Source: an uncultured Verrucomicrobiota bacterium (GTDB lineage: Bacteria; Verrucomicrobiota; Verrucomicrobiia; Verrucomicrobiales; Verrucomicrobiaceae). Taken from it: a stretch of DNA of 64,000 bases. Of the stretch, positions 1-7,967 are shown one piece after another. The translations under genes and the position numbers were made by a program. The stretch spans positions 148,978 through 212,977 of the forward strand of contig CAILZI010000116.1 in NCBI GenBank assembly GCA_903838675.1, read 5' to 3'. The number at the start of each line of letters is the position of its first letter. The stretch's first letter is position 1. The notes beneath the pieces are model-generated. The model worked only from the letters and a program-made list of their open reading frames with translations, was not told the DNA's origin and made no database searches.

Positions 1-1125
1 GCCCTTGAGGTGTTTCGGGATGTGAACCAATCCGCGGTAAGTGCTGCGGCCCTGGCCAATGGAGATTGATTTGGAGATGACGTTGCTCGTGGTGTCATCG
101 GCGGCGTGGACCATCTTGGCACCCGTGTCCTGATGCTGGCCGCTGTTCGCCAGAGCGATGCTGATGACTTCACCACGAGCGCGCTTGCCCTTCATGATGA
201 CGCCTGGGTACTTCATGGTGAGGCGGCTGCCGATGTTGCAGTCGATCCAGCGTACTTCAGCGTCTTCATGCGCGATGCCGCGCTTGGTCACGAGATTGAA
301 GACATTGCTGCTCCAGTTCTGCACGGTCACATACTGAATCTTGGCACCCTTCATGGCGACAAGCTCCACCACCGCGCTGTGCAGCGTGGCGGTTTCAAAC
401 TTCGGCGCGGTGCAGCCTTCCATGTACATCACTTCCGCGCCTTCATCGGCGATGATGAGCGTGCGCTCAAACTGGCCAAACTGCTCGCTGTTGATGCGGA
501 AATAAGCCTGCAGCGGGTGCTTCACCTTCACGCCGGGCGGCACGTAGATGAACGAACCGCCGGAGAAGACGGCGCTGTTGAGTGCGGAGAATTTGTTGTC
601 CCCGGTGGGGATGACCTTGCCAAACCACTTCCTGAAGATTTCGGGGTGCTTGTGCAGACCTTCGGTGCTGTTCACGAAGATGACGCCCTGCTCTGCGACG
701 GCGGCCTTGATGTTCGAGTAGGCGGCCTCGGAATCGTACTGCGCTTCGACACCCGCGAGGAACTTGCGCTCCTGCTCAGGAATGCCGAGACGGTCGAAAG
801 TCTTCTTCACGTCATCTGGCACATCGTCCCACGAGCGCTTCGGCTTCTGCCCATCACTGAGGTAGTAGCGGAACTCATCGAACTTGATGTTTTCCAGATC
901 CTTCGTGGCCCAATGTGTGGGCATCGGCTTGTCCTGGAAGACCTTGAGCGCCTTGTGCCGGAATTCGCGAATCCAATCAGGATCATTCTTCACATCGGCG
1001 ATGAAATCGACCGTCTTCTCGGTGATGCCGAAGCCGGAGTCGAACTTGTTGCGCTCAGGGAAAGTGAAATCGCCGACGCTGTCGACCTTGATGTCGGAAA
1101 TGTCGTTGTCTGGGGCGGTGACCAT
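1..1125 (-). CDS. sufB: Fe-S cluster assembly scaffold SufB (C-terminus beyond window)
   Basis: This gene is not closed in the window: the reading frame stays open to base 1, leaving 375 codons. The translation starts [18 protein letters not shown] and contains the SufB hallmark [11 protein letters not shown] about 80 codons from the edge, plus conserved stretches such as [21 protein letters not shown] and MYMEGCTAP. SufB forms the SufBCD cytoplasmic scaffold on which SUF iron-sulphur clusters are built, with SufC as the ATPase. It lies downstream of sufC and a YcxB-like gene on the same strand. The ATG at 1125 is chosen because the SUF-type N-terminus begins there; no clear Shine-Dalgarno sequence precedes it. 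About 90 C-terminal residues should lie outside the window. Confidence 0.95.
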   Translation of the reverse strand, partial: MVTAPDNDISDIKVDSVGDFTFPERNKFDSGFGITEKTVDFIADVKNDPDWIREFRHKALKVFQDKPMPTHWATKDLENIKFDEFRYYLSDGQKPKRSWDDVPDDVKKTFDRLGIPEQERKFLAGVEAQYDSEAAYSNIKAAVAEQGVIFVNSTEGLHKHPEIFRKWFGKVIPTGDNKFSALNSAVFSGGSFIYVPPGVKVKHPLQAYFRINSEQFGQFERTLIIADEGAEVMYMEGCTAPKFETATLHSAVVELVAMKGAKIQYVTVQNWSSNVFNLVTKRGIAHEDAEVRWIDCNIGSRLTMKYPGVIMKGKRARGEVISIALANSGQHQDTGAKMVHAADDTTSNVISKSISIGQGRSTYRGLVHIPKHLKG

Positions 1126-1176
1126 AATGTTAAAGTTTGGTGGGTTTCAGGTTTAAAGTTTCAATTTGAAAAACGA

Positions 1177-1707
1177 TCAGCTGATTTTCGAATGTTTGGT
1201 CTTCGAAGCTATAAGGTCGCGGAAATTGGTGTAGTCGGACTCCGTCGCGAATGCGGTTCTGGGGAGCCAATAGAACAGGTTCTTTTGCGGATAGATCAAA
1301 ATGCCCTCTGGGGTCTCCACGCTCTCAAAGATCACGTTCCATTGCATTGATGAATCAGCGCCGGTCATAGTACATTGAAGCGACGACTCAGTTGCGGTCC
1401 ATGCAATCTGTTTGCCACACAGTGGCATGGCTTTGATGCGGCGTCGCCAAACGAAACGATTGACTATTTGGGTCAGTTGCCAGAGCAAAACAAGGAGCAC
1501 GAGGACGCCAACTGCACCCCAAATGTAAACTTGTGTGGGAACTCCGCGACTCGAACCCAGGCCAGAGTAGAATGAACTCAGTGCGAAAAGGTAACCAATA
1601 ACATACACAACTAGTCTCCGCACGAACTTGCGGTGGTGATGCCATCCGTATGCCTTTATCAAGGCATCAGAATCAAAGGTGTACGAAACTGTAATCTCTT
1701 CGCTCAT
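1177..1707 (-). CDS. YcxB-like membrane protein
   Basis: This is a 176-residue protein with a short cytosolic N-terminus, two hydrophobic segments (about residues 32-50 and 60-85) and a soluble C-terminal half. The pattern fits the YcxB-like family: a TFDSDAL start, a basic segment after the second helix, then a beta-rich domain with IFESVETPEGILIYPQKN and FYWLPRTAF. The family has no established function. The gene lies between sufC (its ATG is 9 bases past the sufC stop) and sufB, so it is probably co-transcribed with the SUF operon. A membrane protein is not a known SUF component, so a role in cluster assembly would be inference from position only. Confidence 0.75.
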   Translation of the reverse strand: MSEEITVSYTFDSDALIKAYGWHHHRKFVRRLVVYVIGYLFALSSFYSGLGSSRGVPTQVYIWGAVGVLVLLVLLWQLTQIVNRFVWRRRIKAMPLCGKQIAWTATESSLQCTMTGADSSMQWNVIFESVETPEGILIYPQKNLFYWLPRTAFATESDYTNFRDLIASKTKHSKIS

Positions 1708-1715
1708 TGATTCAT

Positions 1716-2477
1716 TTATGCCGCCGCCGCCTCCAGCACCTCCTCCGTCACCCAGTCATACCCACGCTCCTCAAGCTCCAGCGAGAGCTCCTTGCCGCCA
1801 GTCTTCACAATGCGGCCGTCTTTGAGGACGTGGACGATGTCGGGTTGGATGTAGTTCAGCAGGCGCTGGTAGTGGGTGATGACGAGGAAGCCGCGGTTCT
1901 CGCTGCGCATGGCGTTCACGCCACGGGAGACAATTTTGAGGGCGTCGATGTCGAGCCCGGAGTCGGTTTCGTCGAGAATCGCGTACTTCGGCTCCAGCAT
2001 CATGAGCTGGAGGATCTCGTTGCGCTTCTTTTCACCACCTGAAAAGCCTTCATTGACGCTGCGGCTGGTGAAACTGCGGTCCATTTCGAGGGCGTCCATG
2101 CGGGAGTAGAGCTGCTTGTAGAACTTCACCGCGTCGATGTCCTCGCCCTTCGGCAGGCGGGCCTTCAATGCGGCGCGGAGGAAGTTGGCGTTGCTGACGC
2201 CGGGGATCTCGTGCGGGTACTGGAAGGCGAGGAAGAGGCCGGCGCGGCTGCGGGCATCCACGGCCATGTCGAGAATGTTTTCGCCATCCAGCAGGACTTC
2301 GCCGCTGGTGACTGTGTAATCGTCGTGGCCGCAGAGGACCTTGCTCAGGGTGCTCTTGCCGGAGCCGTTCGGACCCATGATGGCATGGACTTCACCGGGG
2401 TTGATCGTGAGGTTCAGGCCTTTGAGGATTTCGCGGCCGGGGATCTGGGCGTGGAGGGCTTTTATTTCGAGGGACAT
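1716..2477 (-). CDS. sufC: Fe-S assembly ATPase SufC
   Basis: This is a 253-residue ABC-type ATPase, the usual SufC length. The Walker A motif GPNGSGKST is at residues 35-43, the SufC-type signature [13 protein letters not shown] is present, and the Walker B region reads [12 protein letters not shown], the variant typical of SufC rather than transport ATPases. It is cytoplasmic and drives the conformational cycle of the SufBCD scaffold. It sits 22 bases after a Fur-family regulator and upstream of the YcxB-like gene and sufB, on one strand with short gaps, which indicates an operon led by the regulator. Confidence 0.97.
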   Translation of the reverse strand: MSLEIKALHAQIPGREILKGLNLTINPGEVHAIMGPNGSGKSTLSKVLCGHDDYTVTSGEVLLDGENILDMAVDARSRAGLFLAFQYPHEIPGVSNANFLRAALKARLPKGEDIDAVKFYKQLYSRMDALEMDRSFTSRSVNEGFSGGEKKRNEILQLMMLEPKYAILDETDSGLDIDALKIVSRGVNAMRSENRGFLVITHYQRLLNYIQPDIVHVLKDGRIVKTGGKELSLELEERGYDWVTEEVLEAAAA

Positions 2478-2499
2478 GGAAAGTGTTTTGGGTTCGGGC

Positions 2500-2964
2500 T
2501 TACGAATTCAGGGCTTTCTCCGCGCACTTGGAGCAGGTGCCATGGATGGCGAGATCCGTGCGGGCGATCTTGGTACCCGCAGGCAGGTTCCAGAACTTGG
2601 CAGGGTCGAAGTCGGTCGTGGGATGCGCGTCGATCACCTTGCCGCAGGTCTCGCAGTGGAAATGGATGTGCTCGTGCAGGTTCGCGCAGTAGCGGGACTG
2701 GCCGCGTTCCAGGTGTACGAGCTTGATGAGCCCGGCGGTGGTCAGGTGTTCCAGGCAGTTGTAAACCGTGGCCAGGGACATGCCGGGGCTGCGGCTTTTC
2801 ACCCGGTCCAGGATGTCGTACGCCGTGGGGTGGTCCGTCGAGGAGGCCAGGACTTCGAACACCTCACGCCGGTGCGGCGTCAGGCGTACGTCCGAACCCA
2901 GCACGGCAAGGCGGCAGTCCAGACCGGTAGGTTTGGCAGGAGTGCGTGAAGGGGAGGGGGGCAT
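2500..2964 (-). CDS. Fur-family metal/redox regulator leading the SUF operon
   Basis: This is a 154-residue Fur-superfamily repressor. A winged-helix DNA-binding half (about residues 27-92, with [10 protein letters not shown] and [12 protein letters not shown]) is followed by a metal-binding half with [12 protein letters not shown] at residues 97-108. Two CxxC pairs (C104/C107 and C144/C147) match the structural zinc site. Sequence alone does not separate Fur, PerR or an Fe-S-responsive type. It is the first gene of the run to sufC and sufB, and its upstream region contains a perfect Fur-type operator at 2973-2991. It therefore probably represses itself and the SUF genes. The ATG at 2964 lies just inside the operator region. 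Confidence 0.92.
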   Translation of the reverse strand: MPPSPSRTPAKPTGLDCRLAVLGSDVRLTPHRREVFEVLASSTDHPTAYDILDRVKSRSPGMSLATVYNCLEHLTTAGLIKLVHLERGQSRYCANLHEHIHFHCETCGKVIDAHPTTDFDPAKFWNLPAGTKIARTDLAIHGTCSKCAEKALNS

Positions 2965-2972
2965 GATGAAAT

Positions 2973-2991
2973 TAGAATTAGAATGATTCTA
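2973..2991 (-). promoter_or_regulatory. Fur-type operator upstream of fur-sufC-sufB
   Basis: The + strand reads TAGAATTAGAATGATTCTA: two direct hexamers TAGAAT, one G, then the inverted hexamer ATTCTA. This is the 6-6-1-6 forward-forward-x-reverse layout of the classical 19-bp Fur box. The inner part also forms a perfect 7-1-7 palindrome at 2978-2992 (TTAGAAT-G-ATTCTAA). It is an AT-rich patch in GC-rich DNA, 9 bases upstream of the regulator ATG, and it also lies in front of the divergent cupin gene. The regulator's own product is the likely ligand, which is inference. Confidence 0.8.
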
Positions 2992-3096
2992 ACTGCATTG
3001 GGTACGTCCCTTTGGCAAGTAGCGATGCCGCTTTTCCCCAAAATTCTTTGCTCCAAATCACGGCAAAATGCCCGCCGCGTGCTACAACCTGCCCAC

Positions 3097-3573
3097 ATGA
3101 CCCGCACTCAAGCCGAAGAACTCCCCTGGACCCAGCAAAAATCCCCTCAAGGCAAGTATGTCCTCTCCCGTCGGTCTCTGACGATCGCCGCAGGTGGTAA
3201 GAAAGATGTCGGCACCTGGGGTGGTGGTCACCCTTTCGACCTCGAAATTCAGCGCATCCCCCCCGGAAAGATCAATTTTCCCTTCCATGAGCACTCCGCG
3301 CAGTGGGAGGCCTACTACTTTCTCAGCGGCAGCGGCCAGGTGAGAACTCCCAAGGGCCAGGACGAAATCAAGGCAGGCGACTACCTCGTCTTTCCTCCCG
3401 GTGAGGCCCATCAATTCATGAACACCGGCTCCGGAGACCTCACCTTTATCGTCATCGCCGACCAGCCGCAGGCGGATGTCATCCACTATCCGGACTCCGG
3501 CAAATGGATGACCAAACCGCATCGGAAAGCCTTCGAGATGCAGGAAGTGGAGTATTTCAAAGGAGAAGAGTAG
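3097..3573 (+). CDS. Single-domain cupin protein
   Basis: This is a 158-residue protein from the ATG at 3097; the frame is open further upstream but that part is not conserved in character and overlaps the promoter region. A cupin barrel is seen at about residues 50-125: the first motif has FPFHEHSAQWEAYYFLSGSG and the second GDYLVFPPGEAHQFMNTGS, giving the usual His-x-His, Glu and His metal ligands. Such cupins bind a metal and may be sugar isomerases, dioxygenases or sensors; the substrate cannot be told. It is divergent from the Fur-family regulator and could share its operator. Confidence 0.8.
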   Translation: MTRTQAEELPWTQQKSPQGKYVLSRRSLTIAAGGKKDVGTWGGGHPFDLEIQRIPPGKINFPFHEHSAQWEAYYFLSGSGQVRTPKGQDEIKAGDYLVFPPGEAHQFMNTGSGDLTFIVIADQPQADVIHYPDSGKWMTKPHRKAFEMQEVEYFKGEE

Positions 3574-3631
3574 GCCAATCCCTGCACAAGCATTGATGTG
3601 TGAAGATCGCGGAATGCTGGCATGCTGAGTC

Positions 3632-4060
3632 ATGAAACGACTTCTGCTCTCAGCCTGTATCACCCTTCTTGCCTCATGCTCACAGTCTGTCTGGAGTGGC
3701 AAATCAGCGACCGTGAGTCTCCAGTCTGGTAAATGGGGGCCTGTGCTCACCGTTCTCGAACATCAGTGTGTGCACTGCCATGGCGACAACCGCCTTTCGT
3801 CCATGCCGCCGATCAACGACACGCATGCGCTTTCGAAGCTCATCGGTTCACACTGGATTGTGCCGGGCAAACCGGAGGCAAGCCGCTTCTTTCAGGTCGT
3901 CACCTTTCCTGACGAAATCCCGGGAGCCATGCCACCCAGCGGCCATGCCATCTCCAGGAAGGATCTCCATATTCTCCGCGACTGGATCAAAGCCGGTGCC
4001 CAACTGCCTGCGCAAAACGTGAAGCTCATTCCCATGGGGCCGCTGCCGCGCTCGATCTGA
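3632..4060 (+). CDS. Small c-type cytochrome-like lipoprotein
   Basis: The product has 142 residues. The N-terminus MKRLLLSACITLLASCSQS is a lipoprotein signal with lipobox LASC. One haem-binding motif CVHCH follows at about residues 47-51, and a distal PGAMPPSG segment could supply the methionine ligand. The layout resembles the planctomycete-type cytochrome c domain (PSCyt1), usually part of larger proteins, but here standing alone. It is expected on the outer face of a membrane, transferring electrons or simply holding haem. No partner dehydrogenase is adjacent. Confidence 0.75.
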   Translation: MKRLLLSACITLLASCSQSVWSGKSATVSLQSGKWGPVLTVLEHQCVHCHGDNRLSSMPPINDTHALSKLIGSHWIVPGKPEASRFFQVVTFPDEIPGAMPPSGHAISRKDLHILRDWIKAGAQLPAQNVKLIPMGPLPRSI

Positions 4061-4061
4061 C

Positions 4062-4290
4062 TCACACTTTGGGTTTGCCCCGCCCGTGCGCCAGTTCGTG
4101 TCGGATCTTTTGAACTTCCATCAGCTTGGTGGCGTGCTGATGCAGCAGGCTGTCTACCACGGCCAAGAGCATGCCTCCGCAGTTCATCTGTCTTGGCGGG
4201 AACCTGCAGTAGCTGCTCGAATATGAGTTCGGCCAGGAAGGTGTCCGTAGGCTTGCTGCCTTGTGTCTGGGCAGCCTGTTTCGCGCGCTG
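4062..4290 (-). pseudogene. Possible frameshifted remnant of a small helical protein
   Basis: Two overlapping minus-strand frames each look protein-like over only part of this stretch. The upstream part reads KPTDTFLAELIFEQLLQ; about 30 bases later a different frame reads MLLAVVDSLLHQHATKLMEV and ends at a stop at 4062-4064. Joined by a single frame change near 4165-4185 they would form one amphipathic helical protein of about 70 residues. I do not recognise the family. It may equally be chance. The rest of the 4061-4392 gap shows nothing clear apart from the expected promoter of the downstream mgtA-like gene. Confidence 0.3.
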
Positions 4291-4392
4291 CCCCCGTCGG
4301 CACCAGCTGCCATCCTTGCCTGAAATTTTATTCTCAAATCATGCCTAGAACTATGGCGATGACGTGCAAACTTCCGCTTCAGGCCAGGCATC

Positions 4393-7059
4393 ATGTTTCA
4401 ATTATCTTTTCCAGGCAAAATCCACCACGCAGCGTTCCGCAAGGCGGCGCAGGCGGCTGTGAATGTGATCTCTGAGCACGAGCAGAAGCTCCTGGAAATC
4501 TGCCGTCTGCCGCCAGAAGAGGCGCTGCGGCGGTACGAAGTGGCTGAGCAGGGACTCTCGGAGGCGCAGGTGCAGGCCGCGCGTGCGCAGCATGGTAGAA
4601 ACGTCCTGATCAGTCGCAAGAAGGCGGGCATGGTGCTGGAACTGCTGGAGCGCTGTCGCAATCCGCTGGTGATCCAGCTGCTTGTCATCTGCCTCGTCTC
4701 GCTGCTGATGAGCGATGTGCGCTCCGCCGTTGTGGTGGGTGTCATGGTCTTTCTCAGCGTCGTGCTGGCGTACATCCAGGAGCGCCGCTCCAGCAATGCG
4801 GTGGAAAAGCTGCGCGAGATGGTGCAGATCGACTGCCTGTTGGTGCGCGGCGGGAAGGAGGTGGACCTGCCCATCGCGGAGATCGTGCCGGGAGACATCG
4901 TGGTGCTGCAGGCGGGCGCTCTCATTCCGGCCGACTTGAGGCTGATCAGCGCCAAGGACTTCTTTGTCAGCCAGTCCTCTCTCACGGGAGAGTCCATGCC
5001 TGTGGAGAAGCACGCCTCCCCGGCGGACATCACCGGGCGCGGGGTGATCGAGCTGCAAAACGCCTGTTTCCAGGGCAGCAACGTCCTTAGTGGCACCGCG
5101 CGCGGCGTGGTGGTCAACACCGGAAGCAAAACGCACTTTGGCAGCATCGCGGAGAAGCTCTCCGGCGCGCGCGTGCAGACGAGCTTTGACCGCGGCATCG
5201 CCGCCTTCACCTGGCTCATGATCCGTTTCATGATCGTCATGGTCAGCGTGGTCTTCCTCATCGTGGGCCTCACGAAGCATGACTGGGCCGAGGCGCTGCT
5301 GTTTGCTCTTTCCGTGGCCGTCGGGCTCACTCCAGAAATGCTGCCGATGATTGTGACGGTGAACCTCTCCAAAGGTGCCATCGCGATGTCGCGCAAAAAA
5401 GTCATCGTCAAGCGCCTCAACGCCATTCAAAATTTCGGCGCGATCGACATTCTATGCACGGACAAGACTGGCACTCTCACTCAGGACCGTGTCATTTTGG
5501 AAAAGGCTGTCGATGTGACAGGGCGCGACAGCGAGGACGTGCTGCGCTACGCCTACATGAACAGCTACTACCAGACCGGGCTGCGCAACCTGCTGGACCG
5601 TTCAATCCTCTCCCACAACGAGTTCGACGTCGAACGCGGCTGCCGCAAGGTGGATGAGATCCCCTTCGATTTTCAACGCAAGCGCATGTCCGTTGTCGTG
5701 GACTACGAGGGCAACCACGTGCTCATCTGCAAAGGCGCGGTGGAGGACATCTACAAGGCCTGCACGCATTACCAGGTCGATAACGAGATTCATGTGATGA
5801 TCGACCTGATCAAGGATGACCTGCTGGAGGAATACGAGGAGCTCAGCAGCGACGGCTACCGCGTGCTGGGCATCGCCTATCGTGAGTTTTCGAAGACCCA
5901 GCAGACCTTCTCTGTGGCGGATGAAAAGGAGCTGATCCTGCTCGGCTACATCGCTTTTCTCGATCCACCAAAAGGCTCGGCCTCCAAGGCCATCGCCTCT
6001 TTGAAGCAGTTCGGTGTCGCCACGAAAATCCTCACCGGTGACAACGCGCTGGTTACGCGCAAGATCTGCAAGGACGTCGAGCTCCACGCAGGCGAGATCA
6101 TCACCGGGGACAAGCTCGTCGGCCTGAACGAAGAGCAGCTTGGCGAGCTCGCAGAGAAGCACGACGTGTTTGCGCGACTCTCGCCTTCCCAGAAAGAAAG
6201 CCTCATCATGGCGCTTCAAAAGCGCGGCCACGTCGTCGGCTACATGGGGGACGGCATCAATGACGCGCCATCCATGCGTGTGGCGGATGTGGGCATCTCG
6301 GTGGACACCGCCGTGGACGTGGCCAAGGAATCGGCGGACATCATCCTGCTGGAGAAAGACCTCCTCGTGCTCGGCGCCGGCATCCTCGAAGGGCGCAAGG
6401 TCTTTGGCAACATCATCAAGTACATCCGCATGGGCGCCAGCTCCAACTATGGCAACATGTTCAGCGTCGTGGGTGGCAGCTACTTCCTGCCGTTCCTGCC
6501 CATGGCCCCCATCCAGGTGCTGCTGAACAACCTGCTGTATGACGCCTCCCAGGTCGGCATTCCGGCGGACCATGTCGATGAAGAGTACCTCAAAACACCG
6601 CGCAAGTGGAACATCGAGAACATCCGCCGCTTCATGCTCTGGATCGGCCCCATGAGCTCCATCTTTGACTACGCCACGTTTTTCCTGATGCTCTATTTCT
6701 TCAACTGCCAGCTCTTCGGCAGCCCCGGAGCCTCCGCCGCGGACAAAGAGTACTACGAGAAGCTGTTTCACACCGGCTGGTTCGTCGAGTCCATTCTCAC
6801 GCAGACCCTCATCGTCCACATCATCCGCACCAATCGCATTCCCTTTATTCAGAGCATGGCCAGCCCCTTCATGCTCTTCACCACGGCCCTTGTGATGATC
6901 GCTGGCGCGGCGCTGCCGTATCTGCCGCTGGGCGCCTACTTCCAGCTGGTGCCCCTGCCGCTGAGCTACTGGTGGTGGATTCTGGGCTTCCTGCTCTGCT
7001 ACGCCGTCCTCACGCACAACGTGAAATGCTGGTTCATCCGCAAATTTGGCTCCGACTGA
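4393..7059 (+). CDS. mgtA: Magnesium-translocating P-type ATPase MgtA
   Basis: This is an 888-residue P3B-type ATPase, the usual MgtA/MgtB length. The actuator-domain motif LTGESMPVEK, the phosphorylation site DKTGTLT (Asp 357), the TGD motif near residue 548 and the hinge GDGINDAPSMR are all present. Transmembrane helices flank them, with NNLLYDASQVGIP in the C-terminal membrane domain as in MgtA. It imports Mg2+ across the cytoplasmic membrane. The next gene, an EIIA-domain protein, starts 2 bases after the stop, so the two are probably translated together. I saw no recognisable Mg2+ riboswitch in the 330-base leader. Confidence 0.95.
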   Translation: MFQLSFPGKIHHAAFRKAAQAAVNVISEHEQKLLEICRLPPEEALRRYEVAEQGLSEAQVQAARAQHGRNVLISRKKAGMVLELLERCRNPLVIQLLVICLVSLLMSDVRSAVVVGVMVFLSVVLAYIQERRSSNAVEKLREMVQIDCLLVRGGKEVDLPIAEIVPGDIVVLQAGALIPADLRLISAKDFFVSQSSLTGESMPVEKHASPADITGRGVIELQNACFQGSNVLSGTARGVVVNTGSKTHFGSIAEKLSGARVQTSFDRGIAAFTWLMIRFMIVMVSVVFLIVGLTKHDWAEALLFALSVAVGLTPEMLPMIVTVNLSKGAIAMSRKKVIVKRLNAIQNFGAIDILCTDKTGTLTQDRVILEKAVDVTGRDSEDVLRYAYMNSYYQTGLRNLLDRSILSHNEFDVERGCRKVDEIPFDFQRKRMSVVVDYEGNHVLICKGAVEDIYKACTHYQVDNEIHVMIDLIKDDLLEEYEELSSDGYRVLGIAYREFSKTQQTFSVADEKELILLGYIAFLDPPKGSASKAIASLKQFGVATKILTGDNALVTRKICKDVELHAGEIITGDKLVGLNEEQLGELAEKHDVFARLSPSQKESLIMALQKRGHVVGYMGDGINDAPSMRVADVGISVDTAVDVAKESADIILLEKDLLVLGAGILEGRKVFGNIIKYIRMGASSNYGNMFSVVGGSYFLPFLPMAPIQVLLNNLLYDASQVGIPADHVDEEYLKTPRKWNIENIRRFMLWIGPMSSIFDYATFFLMLYFFNCQLFGSPGASAADKEYYEKLFHTGWFVESILTQTLIVHIIRTNRIPFIQSMASPFMLFTTALVMIAGAALPYLPLGAYFQLVPLPLSYWWWILGFLLCYAVLTHNVKCWFIRKFGSD

Positions 7060-7061
7060 TC

Positions 7062-7856
7062 ATGAAAAGCCTTCTCACCGCACTTCAAGCAGGACGGCTC
7101 ATCGAACTGCCGGACGCTGACAAGACCAAATCGCTGGAATACCTCGCCACGCTCATCGAGGCGATTCCCGACATAGGCGTTGGAGGAGGCATCATCGAAA
7201 GCGTTCTCACACGTGAGCAGGCTCACAACACCGGCATCGGCAAAGGCTGGGCCTGCCCGCATGCACGCAGTGCTCATCTGGGAGAACTGGTCTGCTCCGT
7301 TGGCTGGAGCCAGAAAGGCATCGACTACGGGGGGCCCGACTCTGCGCCCGTACACCTGCTGGTGATGTACTTCGTGCCTGATCTCCAGAAGAACGCCTAC
7401 CTCAAGGAGATCTCATCGCTCGCCAAAGCCATTCAGACGCAGGCCGCACTGCAAAACCTCACCGGCATGACCGACCTCGCCGAGGTCAGGCACCGTCTGC
7501 TCGATGCCGTCAACCTCGCCCTCGAATCCATGACGCCCGAAGTGCGGGCACGCATGATCCAGCTCGAAGAAAAGCATGCCCGCATCGCCGAAGCAGGAGC
7601 CGCCATTCCTGCCGATCTTCTGCGTTCGGTCATTCCTCTCAGCATTCTCTGCATGCCCGCAGGCAATCCCGTCGTGCTCAGCCAGGACCGTGAACTGGTG
7701 GAAATCCTCGAAAGACATGCCGCGCTCAGGGATGACCTGGCCCAGCAAGGACGCAGCGAACATCAGGGCATCCACATCCTGCTCCGCACTACGGCCACTT
7801 TCCAGCCCGACCGCGTGCTGTATGAATGCCTGGCATTCAGGCCTGAGAAGAAATAG
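7062..7856 (+). CDS. PTS EIIA (PtsN-like) domain protein coupled to mgtA
   Basis: This is a 264-residue protein from the ATG at 7062, 2 bases after the mgtA stop. The N-terminal 150 residues are a type-2 PTS EIIA domain: GIGKGWACPHARS has the phospho-accepting His (H67) in the usual PHAR context. The C-terminal 100 residues (from about MTPEVRARMIQLEEKHAR) are an added region I do not recognise. No sugar permease (EIIB/EIIC), HPr or EI is near. A regulatory rather than sugar-transporting role is therefore likely, perhaps on the Mg2+ pump. That link is inference from the tight pairing. Confidence 0.8.
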   Translation: MKSLLTALQAGRLIELPDADKTKSLEYLATLIEAIPDIGVGGGIIESVLTREQAHNTGIGKGWACPHARSAHLGELVCSVGWSQKGIDYGGPDSAPVHLLVMYFVPDLQKNAYLKEISSLAKAIQTQAALQNLTGMTDLAEVRHRLLDAVNLALESMTPEVRARMIQLEEKHARIAEAGAAIPADLLRSVIPLSILCMPAGNPVVLSQDRELVEILERHAALRDDLAQQGRSEHQGIHILLRTTATFQPDRVLYECLAFRPEKK

Positions 7857-7967
7857 CGGGGGCTTCAGGTCTGGTTTTGGTGCACGCGGACTCCATGCCG
7901 GTTAATACATCCATGATGCATTCGTCATCTGTCATTTTCCGCCTACTCTCCGCGCCCGTTTCGCTCC

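Noticed and set aside
106..1350. Plus-strand frame of 414 codons at the window start
   Set aside because: It is antisense to sufB, which is clearly coding on the minus strand, and has shadow-like composition.
1540..1575. GACTCGAACCC resembling a tRNA T-arm
   Set aside because: It lies inside the YcxB-like coding sequence and no acceptor, D or anticodon stem can be drawn around it.
5602..7017. Long antisense frame of 471 codons opposite mgtA
   Set aside because: High-GC coding DNA yields long shadow frames; this one is His/Asp/Val-rich with no domain and is antisense to a clear P-type ATPase.
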